NCBI RefSeq assembly: GCF_023913775.1
Contig: NZ_JAMXAX010000039.1
Span: forward strand, 1-40,857
DNA from: Acidovorax facilis
GTDB lineage: Bacteria > Pseudomonadota > Gammaproteobacteria > Burkholderiales > Burkholderiaceae_C
Length of the DNA stretch: 40,857 nucleotides
Reading direction: 5' to 3'
Shown here: positions 1 to 7,563 of the stretch, piece after piece
How positions within the stretch are numbered: position 1 is the stretch's first letter
How the letters are laid out: every line of letters starts with the position of its first letter
The notes under the pieces: generated by a model
What the model saw: the letters and a program-made list of their open reading frames with translations, nothing else
Database searches by the model: none
Told to the model about the DNA's origin: nothing
Translations under genes and position numbers: made by a program

Positions 1-505
1 CGGGTCTTGGGCGACTCGCAGCGGTCTCAGCCGAGTCGAAAAGGCAGACTCCGCCTCGCGCCGCCGCGAACGGCGCTGCGGGGTCGACGCAATAGACCCG
101 CGCGGCTCAAGTCCGACGGCCTCCTAGCGCGAGGGAAAGGTTGTCGGTGCTGCCGCAGGACCCTGTGCTGGCTTGAACGGGCTGGCGGGAGGTGCGTTTT
201 GACCTCGGGCCGGACTTGGATTCGGATCATCGGTCGGTGGTGGTGCAACTGACGGAATCGCCGTAGTGCACACCACCCGAATACTACTGATTTGATAGCT
301 TGAAGCGAATATCCATCAAGCGCTGGATACCTTTTCGGCATAATTTTTGCGGAGGCGTTCCTCTACGGCCTGCGAGCACAACGGGCCGTTCACGCTGAGC
401 CTGCCCAATCACCTGGTGGGCCATTGACAAGCGCAGCCCGAACGGATTTGCGCCATCTACCCCCATCCAGCACGACGTTCCCGGCGGGGGTAAGTTGTGG
501 CGCCC
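1..505. other. stretch without a confident gene
   Basis: No reading frame here looks like a conserved protein. A proline-rich minus-strand frame ends near 126 but has no credible start. The only recognisable element is a copy of the interspersed repeat near 283-331, described separately. Confidence 0.5.
283..331 (+). repeat. interspersed repeat, copy A (diverged)
   Basis: Contains the core tttgatagct followed by a degenerate form of the cgctta...aagcgct dyad (here atccatcaagcgct). It matches four other copies in the window at 5981, 9944, 17310 and 24049. It lies downstream of the minus-strand gene ending at 506. This is the least conserved copy. Confidence 0.5.
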
Positions 506-874
506 TCAACAGCCGTTCGCGTGCACGGCAGTGCCTGGGTTGAGCTTCTGGCACGCTTTGACCTGGTTGGATTTGACCCGGTTATCCACCCAAATAGTGA
601 TGTGCGGATCCGTGGCCTGATGGCAGCCTTTTTCGACCTCAACCACACCACACGAGTCCAGAATCTGGCTGGCCAGGGGTGCGCCGGAACGGCGGTCCTT
701 CGCATTGTTGAGGAACGCCTCAATCTGAGTCTGGGTGTAGGGCTGCCCGGTGGCGCCGTTGTTCACATCGTTGTTGTTGGGTTGATTCCACTGAGGCTGG
801 AATACATAGGTCGGCCTCGCAAAGGCTGTGCCGCACAGCAGCAACACGCAGACCGCAGTCATGAATTTTTTCAT
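506..874 (-). CDS. small secreted protein, unknown function
   Basis: Encodes 122 residues. The ATG at 874 is preferred over an in-frame ATG 18 bases upstream because a purine-rich aagggg lies about 9 bases before it. The N-terminus is a clear Sec signal peptide (MKKF, then a hydrophobic run) with a likely cleavage after AFA, near residue 19. The mature part is rich in Asn and Gln near its start and carries four cysteines (motifs CGVV, GCHQ, ACQK and a C-terminal GC), enough for two disulfides in the periplasm or outside the cell. I do not recognise the family. It is transcribed alone, and dyads at 925-945 and 954-967 lie upstream in the likely promoter region. Confidence 0.65.
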   Translation of the reverse strand: MKKFMTAVCVLLLCGTAFARPTYVFQPQWNQPNNNDVNNGATGQPYTQTQIEAFLNNAKDRRSGAPLASQILDSCGVVEVEKGCHQATDPHITIWVDNRVKSNQVKACQKLNPGTAVHANGC

Positions 875-924
875 TGCCAAGTTCCCCTTCATGCCTACTC
901 TCTGACGATTTTCGGCGCCCTCGG

Positions 925-945
925 CTTCATCACGTGTTGATGAAG
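925..945. promoter_or_regulatory. inverted repeat, possible operator
   Basis: A perfect 8-bp inverted repeat CTTCATCA/TGATGAAG with a 5-base spacer lies 51 bases upstream of the start at 874. A second perfect palindrome, TGGTGGCGCCACCA, occupies 954-967. Either could bind a dimeric regulator of the small secreted protein. The role is inferred from position only. Confidence 0.35.
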
Positions 946-1054
946 TGAGCCCATGGTGGCGCCACCAAAGCGGTTTGGCGATTACAGGAAATTACAGCGA
1001 AGCTACTCCCAACGTTTGGCGCATTTCACGCATTGAGCGTGGGGGCGGGCCTGA

Positions 1055-2053
1055 TCAGCGGCTTGCTGTGGTGGAGCCAGGAGTACCCACCCCCTTCGAA
1101 CGGGGCCGCCGAATCGTCCACAGCGCCACAGCCATCAGCCCCACGCCGCCCAGTTGGATGGGGCTGAGCGTGCGGCCATACACCACCCAGTCCACCAGCA
1201 CCGCCGTGAGCGGGTACACAAACTGCAGCACCGCAATGCGCCCCAACCCCAGGCGCGACATGCCGGCAAACAGCACCACATACGCCAGGCCGGTGTGCAG
1301 CACGCCCAGGCCCAGCAGCCAGCCCCACGCGGCGCCCTGCTGCGGCCAGCCCAGCACAAAGGGCGCCCACACCAGCACCACCGCGCCCACCAGGCACTGC
1401 CACAGCGCCATGGCAAAGGGGCTGATGGTTTTCTGCGTGTTGGCGAGCAGCGTCACGCCCGCATAGCAGAGCGAACCGCCCAGGCACATCAGCACGCCAA
1501 CCACATAGCTGCCGCCGCCGGTGCTGCTGGCCGCTGCGACACCTGCGGTGCCGTCGAGCAAGCCCGTGGTCAGCACCAGCCCGCCCAGCGCGGCCAGCGT
1601 GGCCAGCCACTGCGTGGGCGACACGGCCTCGCGCAAGAACAACGCGCCAAACACGATGACCCAGATGGGCTGGATGTGAAAGATCACGGTGGCCACTGCA
1701 ATCGATGTGCGTGGGATGGCTGCAAAGAACAGCGCCCAGTTCATCACCATGAGTACGCCCGTAGCGCAGGCCACCCAGCGGGCGCGGCCGTGCAGAAAAA
1801 GTTGCTGTCCCCGCCCCGTGGCCAGGCACCAGGCCAGCAGCGCCAGTGCACCGAATGCGCAGCGGAACCACACCGTGACCAGCGGGTGCTGGCCCGCCTC
1901 TTCCACAAACACGCCGATGGTGCCCAGCAGCACGCCACCGGCGATGAGCAGCCACTGGCCGTCGCGCTCGCGGGTGAGGGCATTGGCATTGACGGGCAGC
2001 GGTGTGGTGGCCAGGGAAGGCGATGCGACGGTGCTGGCTTTGGAGTGGTTCAT
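1055..2053 (-). CDS. EamA/DMT-family transporter
   Basis: Encodes 332 residues from the ATG at 2053; a GTG at 2068 would add five residues. About ten hydrophobic segments alternate with short loops, in the two-fold repeat layout of drug/metabolite transporters with two EamA domains (roughly residues 35-165 and 185-315). Landmarks are the first-helix glycines (LLIAGGVLLGTIG), an N..ALFF..I segment ending repeat one, and the conserved GLAYVV...FVYPL region of repeat two. Family members export metabolites or amino acids across the inner membrane; the substrate cannot be read from sequence. The gene is divergent from the LysR gene at 2188, which probably controls it. Confidence 0.88.
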   Translation of the reverse strand: MNHSKASTVASPSLATTPLPVNANALTRERDGQWLLIAGGVLLGTIGVFVEEAGQHPLVTVWFRCAFGALALLAWCLATGRGQQLFLHGRARWVACATGVLMVMNWALFFAAIPRTSIAVATVIFHIQPIWVIVFGALFLREAVSPTQWLATLAALGGLVLTTGLLDGTAGVAAASSTGGGSYVVGVLMCLGGSLCYAGVTLLANTQKTISPFAMALWQCLVGAVVLVWAPFVLGWPQQGAAWGWLLGLGVLHTGLAYVVLFAGMSRLGLGRIAVLQFVYPLTAVLVDWVVYGRTLSPIQLGGVGLMAVALWTIRRPRSKGVGTPGSTTASR

Positions 2054-2111
2054 GCCGCCGATGCTCACGCTTTACAGGCATCCTGTAAAACGGATAAATC
2101 GAACAGCTACC

Positions 2112-2126
2112 ATTCGATAAACGAAT
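2112..2126. promoter_or_regulatory. LysR-type T-N11-A box
   Basis: ATTCG-ATAAA-CGAAT is an inverted repeat that fits the T-N11-A pattern of LysR binding sites (T2113, A2125). It lies in the 134-base gap between the divergent transporter and LysR genes. It is the best operator candidate for the regulator at 2188. Confidence 0.5.
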
Positions 2127-2187
2127 CCACCAATCCACTGGGGATGACCCACCACTTTCGTCACTGGTCCGACCGATAAAGGCCCCC

Positions 2188-3078
2188 ATGAACTACCCAG
2201 ACTTTCAGATCGACTGGCTGCGTGCCTTTGTGGCCGTGGTGGATGCAGGCTCGCTCTCGGGCGCGGCGCCGCTGGTGCACCGATCACAGTCGGCCGTGAG
2301 CATGCAGATCAAGAAGCTGGAGGCCGCGCTGGGCCGCCCGGTTCTGCTGCGCGGGCCGCGCCACCTGGAGGTGACGCCAGCGGGGGCCGAGCTGCTGTCG
2401 TATGCGCGCCGCGTGCTCGATTTGCAGGCTGAAGCACATGCCGCTTTGTTTGGCCCCAAGCTGGCGGGCCGGGTGCGGCTGGGGGTGCCCGACGACTATG
2501 CGTCGGCCTACCTCACGCCAGTGCTGCGCAGCTTTTCGCACCGCTACCAGGGGGTGGAGATTGAGCTGACGTGCGAGCAGTCCACGTCGCTGATCCCGCG
2601 TGTGGTGAAGGGCGAGCTGGACCTGGCGCTGGTCTCGCAAGACAAGCCGCAACGCGGGCGCTTCTTGTTCGACGAGCCGCTGGTGTGGGTGGGGGCCGCC
2701 CAGTTCGAGGCCTGGCGGCGCGACCCGCTGCCGATTGCGGTGTATGAATCGGCCAGCATGGCGCGGCAGGCCACCCTGGCCGCGCTGGGCACGCGGCGGC
2801 GGGCTTACCGCATCGTGTACCACAGCTCCAGCCTGGCGGGCCAGCTGGCTGCTGTGGAGAGCGGTTTGGCGGTGGCGGTGCTCACGCGGTGCAGCGCCCC
2901 GGCCCATTTGCAAATCTTGCAGAACCTGCCGGCGGAGTTTGACCTGCCGCCGCTGGCTTCGATGAACGTGGCGGTGCTGCGCAGCAAGGTGTCGCTGCGC
3001 TCACCGGCCGTGGATGCGATGTATGAGCAGATGGTGCGAACCTTGGGCCGACGGGGCGAACTGCTGCCCAAGGCCTGA
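2188..3078 (+). CDS. LysR-family transcriptional regulator
   Basis: Encodes 296 residues, the usual LysR length. Residues about 9-68 form the winged helix-turn-helix, recognised by the pattern LRAFVAVVDAGSLSGAA...RSQSAVSMQIKKLE...GRPVLLR. The remainder is the periplasmic-binding-protein-like effector domain, beginning near residue 90 (GRVRLGVPDDYA). The N-terminal words resemble the subgroup often found beside EamA exporters. It most likely regulates the divergent transporter through the T-N11-A dyad in the shared promoter region. The inducer is unknown. Confidence 0.9.
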   Translation: MNYPDFQIDWLRAFVAVVDAGSLSGAAPLVHRSQSAVSMQIKKLEAALGRPVLLRGPRHLEVTPAGAELLSYARRVLDLQAEAHAALFGPKLAGRVRLGVPDDYASAYLTPVLRSFSHRYQGVEIELTCEQSTSLIPRVVKGELDLALVSQDKPQRGRFLFDEPLVWVGAAQFEAWRRDPLPIAVYESASMARQATLAALGTRRRAYRIVYHSSSLAGQLAAVESGLAVAVLTRCSAPAHLQILQNLPAEFDLPPLASMNVAVLRSKVSLRSPAVDAMYEQMVRTLGRRGELLPKA

Positions 3079-3103
3079 ACGCCGCCGCCGGTCATCCACG
3101 GCG

Positions 3104-3748
3104 TCAGGCCGCCAGGACGTGCTCTACCAGTTTCTCGCGCGGCCCCAGCAGCGCATCGCCTCCGATCAACCGCAGCGCACCGCCCTGCCCCGCCACCACC
3201 AGTTGCGGCACGCCGCGGGCACCCACGGCACGCAGCATGGCCTGGGCGCGGGCTACGCGCTCGGCCACCACGCTGTGCAGTGCGGCGTCGGGTGCCAGCG
3301 TCAATGCGGCGGCATCGGCCAGGCCCAAAGCCCGCAACAGGTCTGCCAGCACCTCGGGTTCTGCGGTGTCGCGGCCTTCCACATAGCGTGCGTGCTGCAG
3401 TGCGTGCAAGGCTTCCAGTTCATGCGCAGGCGCGGTCTGCGCCACGGCAGTCAGCGCGAGGGTGGCAGGGCCTGAATCAAAGCGACCGGACGCAGCACCC
3501 AGAATTTGATCACGGTAGGCCTGCGTGAAGGGCTGGCCTGTGAGCTGCTGGATGCGCTGGTCGTTGGACCAGGCATAGGCGGCAAACTGCGCGTCCATGG
3601 GCCGTGCGCCTGCGCCTGCAAACAGACCGGTGGGGGCCAGCACCACCTCGACACCCTCCTGTGCTTGCAGGAACTTGAGCGCGGGCGCGGCGGCATAACA
3701 CCAGCCGCACAAGGGGTCAAACAAGTAGGTCACGGTGACGGTGGGCAT
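3104..3748 (-). CDS. DsbA-family thioredoxin-fold protein
   Basis: Encodes 214 residues. A thioredoxin-type CGWC motif at residues 14-17 directly follows the first beta strand. The conserved cis-Pro loop is visible as RGVPQLVV near residue 180. The helical insert between them is typical of the DsbA/FrnE/HCCA-isomerase group. There is no signal peptide, so a cytoplasmic oxidoreductase is more likely than a periplasmic disulfide donor. It starts three bases after the stop of the small gene 3752-4024, so the two are probably cotranscribed. The substrate is unknown. Confidence 0.82.
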   Translation of the reverse strand: MPTVTVTYLFDPLCGWCYAAAPALKFLQAQEGVEVVLAPTGLFAGAGARPMDAQFAAYAWSNDQRIQQLTGQPFTQAYRDQILGAASGRFDSGPATLALTAVAQTAPAHELEALHALQHARYVEGRDTAEPEVLADLLRALGLADAAALTLAPDAALHSVVAERVARAQAMLRAVGARGVPQLVVAGQGGALRLIGGDALLGPREKLVEHVLAA

Positions 3749-3751
3749 GGG

Positions 3752-4024
3752 TCAGGTTCTTTCTTGAGGGTCTGAGGTTTCGGACGCGGCCAGTGCGGCC
3801 TCAAACGCTGCGATTTCTTCGGCCAGCGTGCCCCGGCTGCGGAAGTGGCGGGCGGCGCGGTCGTACCAGTTTTCGGCGTCTTCCAGGTCGCCCTCTTGCA
3901 GGTGCAGGATGCCGTGCAGCCACGCGCCGAGCATGGAGCCGTCGTGCTGCACCAGATCGTGCGCTGCGTTCCAGCGCCCGGCGTGCAGGTGCTGCAGGAC
4001 TTGTTGGAGCGGGTGCGTGGTCAC
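3752..4024 (-). CDS. small helical (TPR-like) protein, unknown function
   Basis: Encodes 90 residues, mostly amphipathic helix. The central part (GMLGAWLHGILH-like, then EGDLEDAENWYDRAARHF) has the A-N-x-Y spacing of a tetratricopeptide repeat, suggesting a small scaffold. There is no signal peptide or membrane segment. It sits 49 bases after the MBL-fold gene and three bases before the DsbA-like gene, so all three may form one transcript. No specific function can be assigned. Confidence 0.65.
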   Translation of the reverse strand: MTTHPLQQVLQHLHAGRWNAAHDLVQHDGSMLGAWLHGILHLQEGDLEDAENWYDRAARHFRSRGTLAEEIAAFEAALAASETSDPQERT

Positions 4025-4073
4025 GATCTGGTTCCTTTCAACAACTTGCTTTGACAGCTTTCAGCACGTCATC

Positions 4074-4940
4074 TCACCACTTCATCTCGCCCTTGTTGAC
4101 CTTGGCGCCGATGTCCAGCGACAGGCCCATGGGCGCTGCGGGGTAGGCCTTTTTCATCGCGTCGATGAGTTCGGCGCTGGTCTTGGTGGCGGCGGCGTTC
4201 TTCTCAAACGCTTGCAGGTAGCCCTTGGTGTAGCTGATGTTGGCGGCATCCAGCGCGCCACCGGCGGGCATGTGGCCGGGCACCACCACTGTGGGCTGCA
4301 GCGCGGCCATTTCGTCGAGCTGGGCCACCCAGGCGCTGCGCTCGGCCACCGTTTGCGTGTCGGCCGTCCACACATGGGTGTTGGTGCCAAACACACCGAT
4401 GGTGCCCACCACGGCCTTGATGGACGGAATCCACGCATACGGGCGGTGCGCCAGCAGGCCGGTGGTGCCGCGGATCTCGACGGTCTGACCGTCCACGCTC
4501 AGCGTATTGCCGGCGATGGCCTTGGGCAGTACGGGCGTGCGCGGTGCGTTGGCGCCCATCTTGGGGCCCCAGAAGGCGATCTTGCCCGCCAGCTTGGCGT
4601 TGATCTTCTCCAGCACGGCGGGCGTGGTCACCACGTCGGCCTTGGGGAAGATTTCTTTCAGCGTCTCGACGCCAAAGTAATAGTCGGGGTCGGCCTGGCT
4701 CACGTAGATGGTCTTCAGCTCTTTGCCGGTGTCGAGCACGTTGGCTGCAATGCGCAGCGCGTCGGCACGGGTAAAGCCAGCGTCGATGACCATGGCTTCT
4801 TTGTCGCCATAGACCAGCGTGGAGTTGACGTTGAAGCTGTTGCCGTCGGCGTTGTAGACCTTGACTTGCAGGGGCTGGGCGGCCTGGGCGCCGGTGAAGG
4901 CAACGGCGAGGGTGGCGGCAATGAGGGTGGTGCGGAACAT
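4074..4940 (-). CDS. secreted MBL-fold protein with a degenerate zinc site
   Basis: Encodes 288 residues. The ATG at 4940 is chosen because a GGAG lies about 9 bases upstream and a signal peptide starts there (cleavage after AQA, residue 20). The fold is recognised from the N-terminal strands (NSTLVYGDKEAMVIDAG, about residues 38-55), the motif region at 81-90 and VVVPGH at 218-223. The HxHxDH zinc motif is replaced by SQADPDYYFG: only D86 is retained, and the three histidine positions read Q82, D84 and Y87. H165 and H223 remain. It may bind one metal, a different metal, or none. It is divergent from the LysR gene at 5066. Confidence 0.8.
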   Translation of the reverse strand: MFRTTLIAATLAVAFTGAQAAQPLQVKVYNADGNSFNVNSTLVYGDKEAMVIDAGFTRADALRIAANVLDTGKELKTIYVSQADPDYYFGVETLKEIFPKADVVTTPAVLEKINAKLAGKIAFWGPKMGANAPRTPVLPKAIAGNTLSVDGQTVEIRGTTGLLAHRPYAWIPSIKAVVGTIGVFGTNTHVWTADTQTVAERSAWVAQLDEMAALQPTVVVPGHMPAGGALDAANISYTKGYLQAFEKNAAATKTSAELIDAMKKAYPAAPMGLSLDIGAKVNKGEMKW

Positions 4941-4992
4941 GGTGGTTTCTCCAGGGTTTTGAGAGGTTGGTCTTGATGACGTAATGAAGTTT

Positions 4993-5058
4993 ATTTGCGC
5001 AAATCGATCCAATAAACCCGATAATTCGCGCATATTTGTTTCACCAATCGATCAAATA
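4993..5058. promoter_or_regulatory. divergent promoter region with palindrome and direct repeat
   Basis: The AT-rich gap between the divergent MBL-fold and LysR genes contains a perfect 12-bp palindrome, ATTTGCGCAAAT (4993-5004). It also has two near-identical half sites, AATCGATCCAATA (5002-5014) and AATCGATCAAATA (5046-5058), spaced 44 bases apart. This spacing is compatible with two LysR dimers bound to one face of the DNA. The regulator is inferred from position. Confidence 0.45.
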
Positions 5059-5065
5059 ACGCCTT

Positions 5066-5959
5066 ATGGACCGCCTGACCGCCATGCATGTGTTTGCCGA
5101 AGTCGCCACCAGCGGCAGCTTCAGCGCCACGGCCGACAAACTCGATATGTCGCGTGCCATGGTCACGCGCTATGTGGGCGAGATGGAGCAGTGGCTGCAG
5201 GCCCGCCTGCTGCAGCGCACCACCCGCAGCGTGACGCTGACCGACGCGGGCGAACACGCGCTGCGCCGCTGCCAGCAGATGCTGGCGCTGTCGCAAGATC
5301 TGGAAGAAGAAACCGCCACCACCACCGAGGGCGCATTGCGCGGCCAGCTGCGGCTGACCTGCAGCGTGTCGTTTGCGTTTGCGCAGATGGGTGCGGCGAT
5401 TGCGGACTTTCTGGCGCAACACCCGCAGCTCAAGATCGACCTGGACGCGAGCGAAGGATCACTGAACCTGGTGGAAAAGCGCATCGACCTGGCCATCCGC
5501 ATCAGCGCCGAGCCCGACCCGCTGCTCATCGGCCGGCCGCTGGCGCGGTGCGATTCGGCCCTGGTGGCATCCCCCGCCTACTTGGCCGCCCACGGCGTGC
5601 CGCAGCAACCTGCCGACCTGGCGCAGCACCGGTGCCTGAGCTACGCCAACTTTGGCAAAAGCGTGTGGCAGCTGACGCGCGGCGAGGTGGTGGAGCGTGT
5701 GGGCGTGAGCGGCCATTTCAGCGCCAACGAGGCCACCACGCTGATGCGCGCCGCGCTGGCGGGCGGCGGCATTGCGATGCAGCCGACGTATCTGGTCAAC
5801 CCCTACCTGCACAGCGGCGAGTTGCAGGCGGTGCTGCCACAGTGGGACTTGCCGGTGATGACGATCTATGCGCTGTACCCGTCGCGCAGGCACTTGTCGC
5901 CTGCGGTGCGGGCGCTGCTGGATTTTTTGGTGGAACGGTTTGCCGGGGTGCCGTGGTGA
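5066..5959 (+). CDS. LysR-family transcriptional regulator
   Basis: Encodes 297 residues. The helix-turn-helix occupies about residues 3-62 (MDRLTAMHVFAEVATSGSFSATA...SRAMVTRYVGEME). The effector domain starts near residue 92 (GQLRLTCSVSFA). The opening words, together with DLAIRIS and a late GGGIAMQPTYLV, place it in the large CrgA/DmlR-like subgroup. It is divergent from the MBL-fold gene, whose expression it probably controls. The effector is unknown. Confidence 0.9.
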   Translation: MDRLTAMHVFAEVATSGSFSATADKLDMSRAMVTRYVGEMEQWLQARLLQRTTRSVTLTDAGEHALRRCQQMLALSQDLEEETATTTEGALRGQLRLTCSVSFAFAQMGAAIADFLAQHPQLKIDLDASEGSLNLVEKRIDLAIRISAEPDPLLIGRPLARCDSALVASPAYLAAHGVPQQPADLAQHRCLSYANFGKSVWQLTRGEVVERVGVSGHFSANEATTLMRAALAGGGIAMQPTYLVNPYLHSGELQAVLPQWDLPVMTIYALYPSRRHLSPAVRALLDFLVERFAGVPW

Positions 5960-5980
5960 GGGATGGTCGCCTCGGCCAAA

Positions 5981-6036
5981 TCACTACCAAATTGATAGCT
6001 AATAGTTCTTATCCATCAGGCGACAGAGGCCTCTTT
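5981..6036 (+). repeat. interspersed repeat, copy B
   Basis: Carries the core aaattgatagcta followed by ttcttatccatcaggcg and a gaggcctc tail. It lies between the converging LysR (5066) and Bug-receptor (7144) genes, the kind of place where most copies occur. Confidence 0.65.
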
Positions 6037-6071
6037 GGCTTGATATTCACACCCCTTTGAAAGCGCGCTGA

Positions 6072-6102
6072 CACTCCCTCTCGCCTGGTCGGAGAGGGAG
6101 TG
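6072..6102. terminator. hairpin between converging genes
   Basis: A perfect 11-bp stem, CACTCCCTCTC/GAGAGGGAGTG, with a 9-base loop lies between the stops at 5959 and 6152. There is no long T tract on either strand, so termination in both directions is plausible but not certain. Confidence 0.5.
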
Positions 6103-6151
6103 AAGACGCGGCGCAGCGTGTGTTAACCGCCACCGCTACCGGGCCTTCGAT

Positions 6152-7144
6152 TTACTCCGCCTCAATCCCCGCCGCCTTGATCACCTTGCCCCACTTCTGG
6201 GTTTCGGCAGCCTGGAACTTGGCCAGTTCATCGGGCGTGGTGGTCCAGGCTTCGGAGCCCGCGTTCTCGAAGAAGCTCTTGGCCGCTGGGCTTTTGGTGG
6301 CGGCGGTCAGCAGCTCGTTGAGGCGCGCCACCACCGGCGCGGGCGTGCCTGCGGGTACGTAGGCCGCAAACCAGTAGCCCATGTCGTAGCCCTTCACGCC
6401 GGCTTCGTCGATGGTGGGCACGTCGGGTAGCTGGGTACTGCGCTTTTGCGTGGAGTAGCCCAGCGCACGCAGCTTGCCCGCCTTGACCTGCGGCACGCCG
6501 GTGGAGGTGTCGGTGATCATCAAATCGATCTGCCCGCCCAGCAGGTCGGTGATGGCCAGCGGGTTGCTCTTGTAGGGCACGTGCAGGATATCCACGGCCG
6601 CCAGCTGCTTGAGCATCTCGCCCGCCATGCGACTTGATGAGCTGCCGCTGCCAAAGCTGAGCTTGCCGGGGTTCTTCTTGGCAAAGGCCAGCAGCTCGCC
6701 CACGTTCTTGTACGGCGCGCTGGCGTTGACCACCAGCACCTGCCCTCCCTTGCCCAGGCCGGTGACGGGGGCGAAGTCCTTTACCGGGTCGTACGAGAGC
6801 TTTTTGTACAGGTGCTCGTTGGCTGCGTGTGTGGTGTTGGTGGTGATGAGCACGCTGTAGCCATCGGCCGCCGACTTGGCCACGGCCGACGCGGCGATCA
6901 TGCCGCTGGCGCCCGCCTTGTTGTCGATGACCACGGGCTGCTTGGTGTCGTTGGTGATGGACTGGCCCAGCGCGCGTGCCAGTTGGTCGGTGGCGCTGCC
7001 TGCGGCAAACGGCACGACAAAGGTGATGGCCTTGGCCGGGTAGGCACCGGCCGCCTGGGCCAAGGCTGCTGGGGCGTGCAACGCGCCCAGCGCCAGTACG
7101 GCAGCAGTGGCGAGCAGAGCGCGGCGGGGGGACGAATGGGTCAT
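6152..7144 (-). CDS. Bug-family tripartite tricarboxylate transport receptor
   Basis: Encodes 330 residues with a signal peptide (cleavage after ALA, near residue 29). The mature start AYPAKAITFVVPFAAGSATDQLAR is the diagnostic opening of Bug (TctC-like) periplasmic binding proteins. It is followed by VVIDNKAGASG, GGQIDLMITD and a late PDVPTIDEAG. These proteins bind carboxylates or related small acids in the periplasm; many work without a neighbouring TctAB membrane pair, and none is present here. It lies 42 bases after the AtuA-C-domain gene, so it probably belongs to the same operon and may capture the compound that operon degrades. Confidence 0.92.
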   Translation of the reverse strand: MTHSSPRRALLATAAVLALGALHAPAALAQAAGAYPAKAITFVVPFAAGSATDQLARALGQSITNDTKQPVVIDNKAGASGMIAASAVAKSAADGYSVLITTNTTHAANEHLYKKLSYDPVKDFAPVTGLGKGGQVLVVNASAPYKNVGELLAFAKKNPGKLSFGSGSSSSRMAGEMLKQLAAVDILHVPYKSNPLAITDLLGGQIDLMITDTSTGVPQVKAGKLRALGYSTQKRSTQLPDVPTIDEAGVKGYDMGYWFAAYVPAGTPAPVVARLNELLTAATKSPAAKSFFENAGSEAWTTTPDELAKFQAAETQKWGKVIKAAGIEAE

Positions 7145-7186
7145 GTTGTCTCCTGGTGTTGGTATGGATGGAAAAGAAAAACGGGG

Positions 7187-7549
7187 CTACACGGAAGGGC
7201 CGCCAAAGTGCGTTGCCAGGTGCGCGGGCACGGTGACGGGTAAATCGAGCAGCAAGTAGCTGAGCGCCTTGCCATGGCTGTCGAGGTTGAGCGAGTCGTT
7301 CACACCGCCGTCGAGCACGTCGTCCAGCACGAGGTTCATGGCCTGCAGCTGGGGCAGCAGGTAGCGTGTGACCTGGCGCGGGCGGCGCTGCGCAAACTGC
7401 TGTGCCACGGCGGCCTCGGTGACTTGTTCGACCAGCACATCCCACAGCGCGGGATGCCAGGCGATGACGCTGATGTTGGAGCGGTTGCCTTTGTCGCCGG
7501 TGCGGCTGTGGGCAAGTCGATACAACGGAACGGTGATGGTGGTTGTCAT
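7187..7549 (-). CDS. AtuA C-terminal-domain-like small protein
   Basis: Encodes 120 residues. The ATG at 7549 has a good GAGGAG about 10 bases upstream; a GTG at 7567 overlapping the previous stop is less likely. The pattern RLAHSRTGDKGNRSNISVIAW is characteristic of the C-terminal domain of AtuA-type proteins, often encoded as a separate small gene. It starts 14 bases after the AtuA stop, so the two probably form one complex. The function is inferred from the pairing; it has no catalytic motif I can name. Confidence 0.82.
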   Translation of the reverse strand: MTTTITVPLYRLAHSRTGDKGNRSNISVIAWHPALWDVLVEQVTEAAVAQQFAQRRPRQVTRYLLPQLQAMNLVLDDVLDGGVNDSLNLDSHGKALSYLLLDLPVTVPAHLATHFGGPSV

Positions 7550-7563
7550 GGTGTGTGTACTCC

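Noticed and set aside
1154..2179. Long plus-strand frame of 341 codons opposite the transporter
   Set aside because: Rich in His, Gln and Arg, as expected of the antisense of a GC-rich membrane-protein gene.
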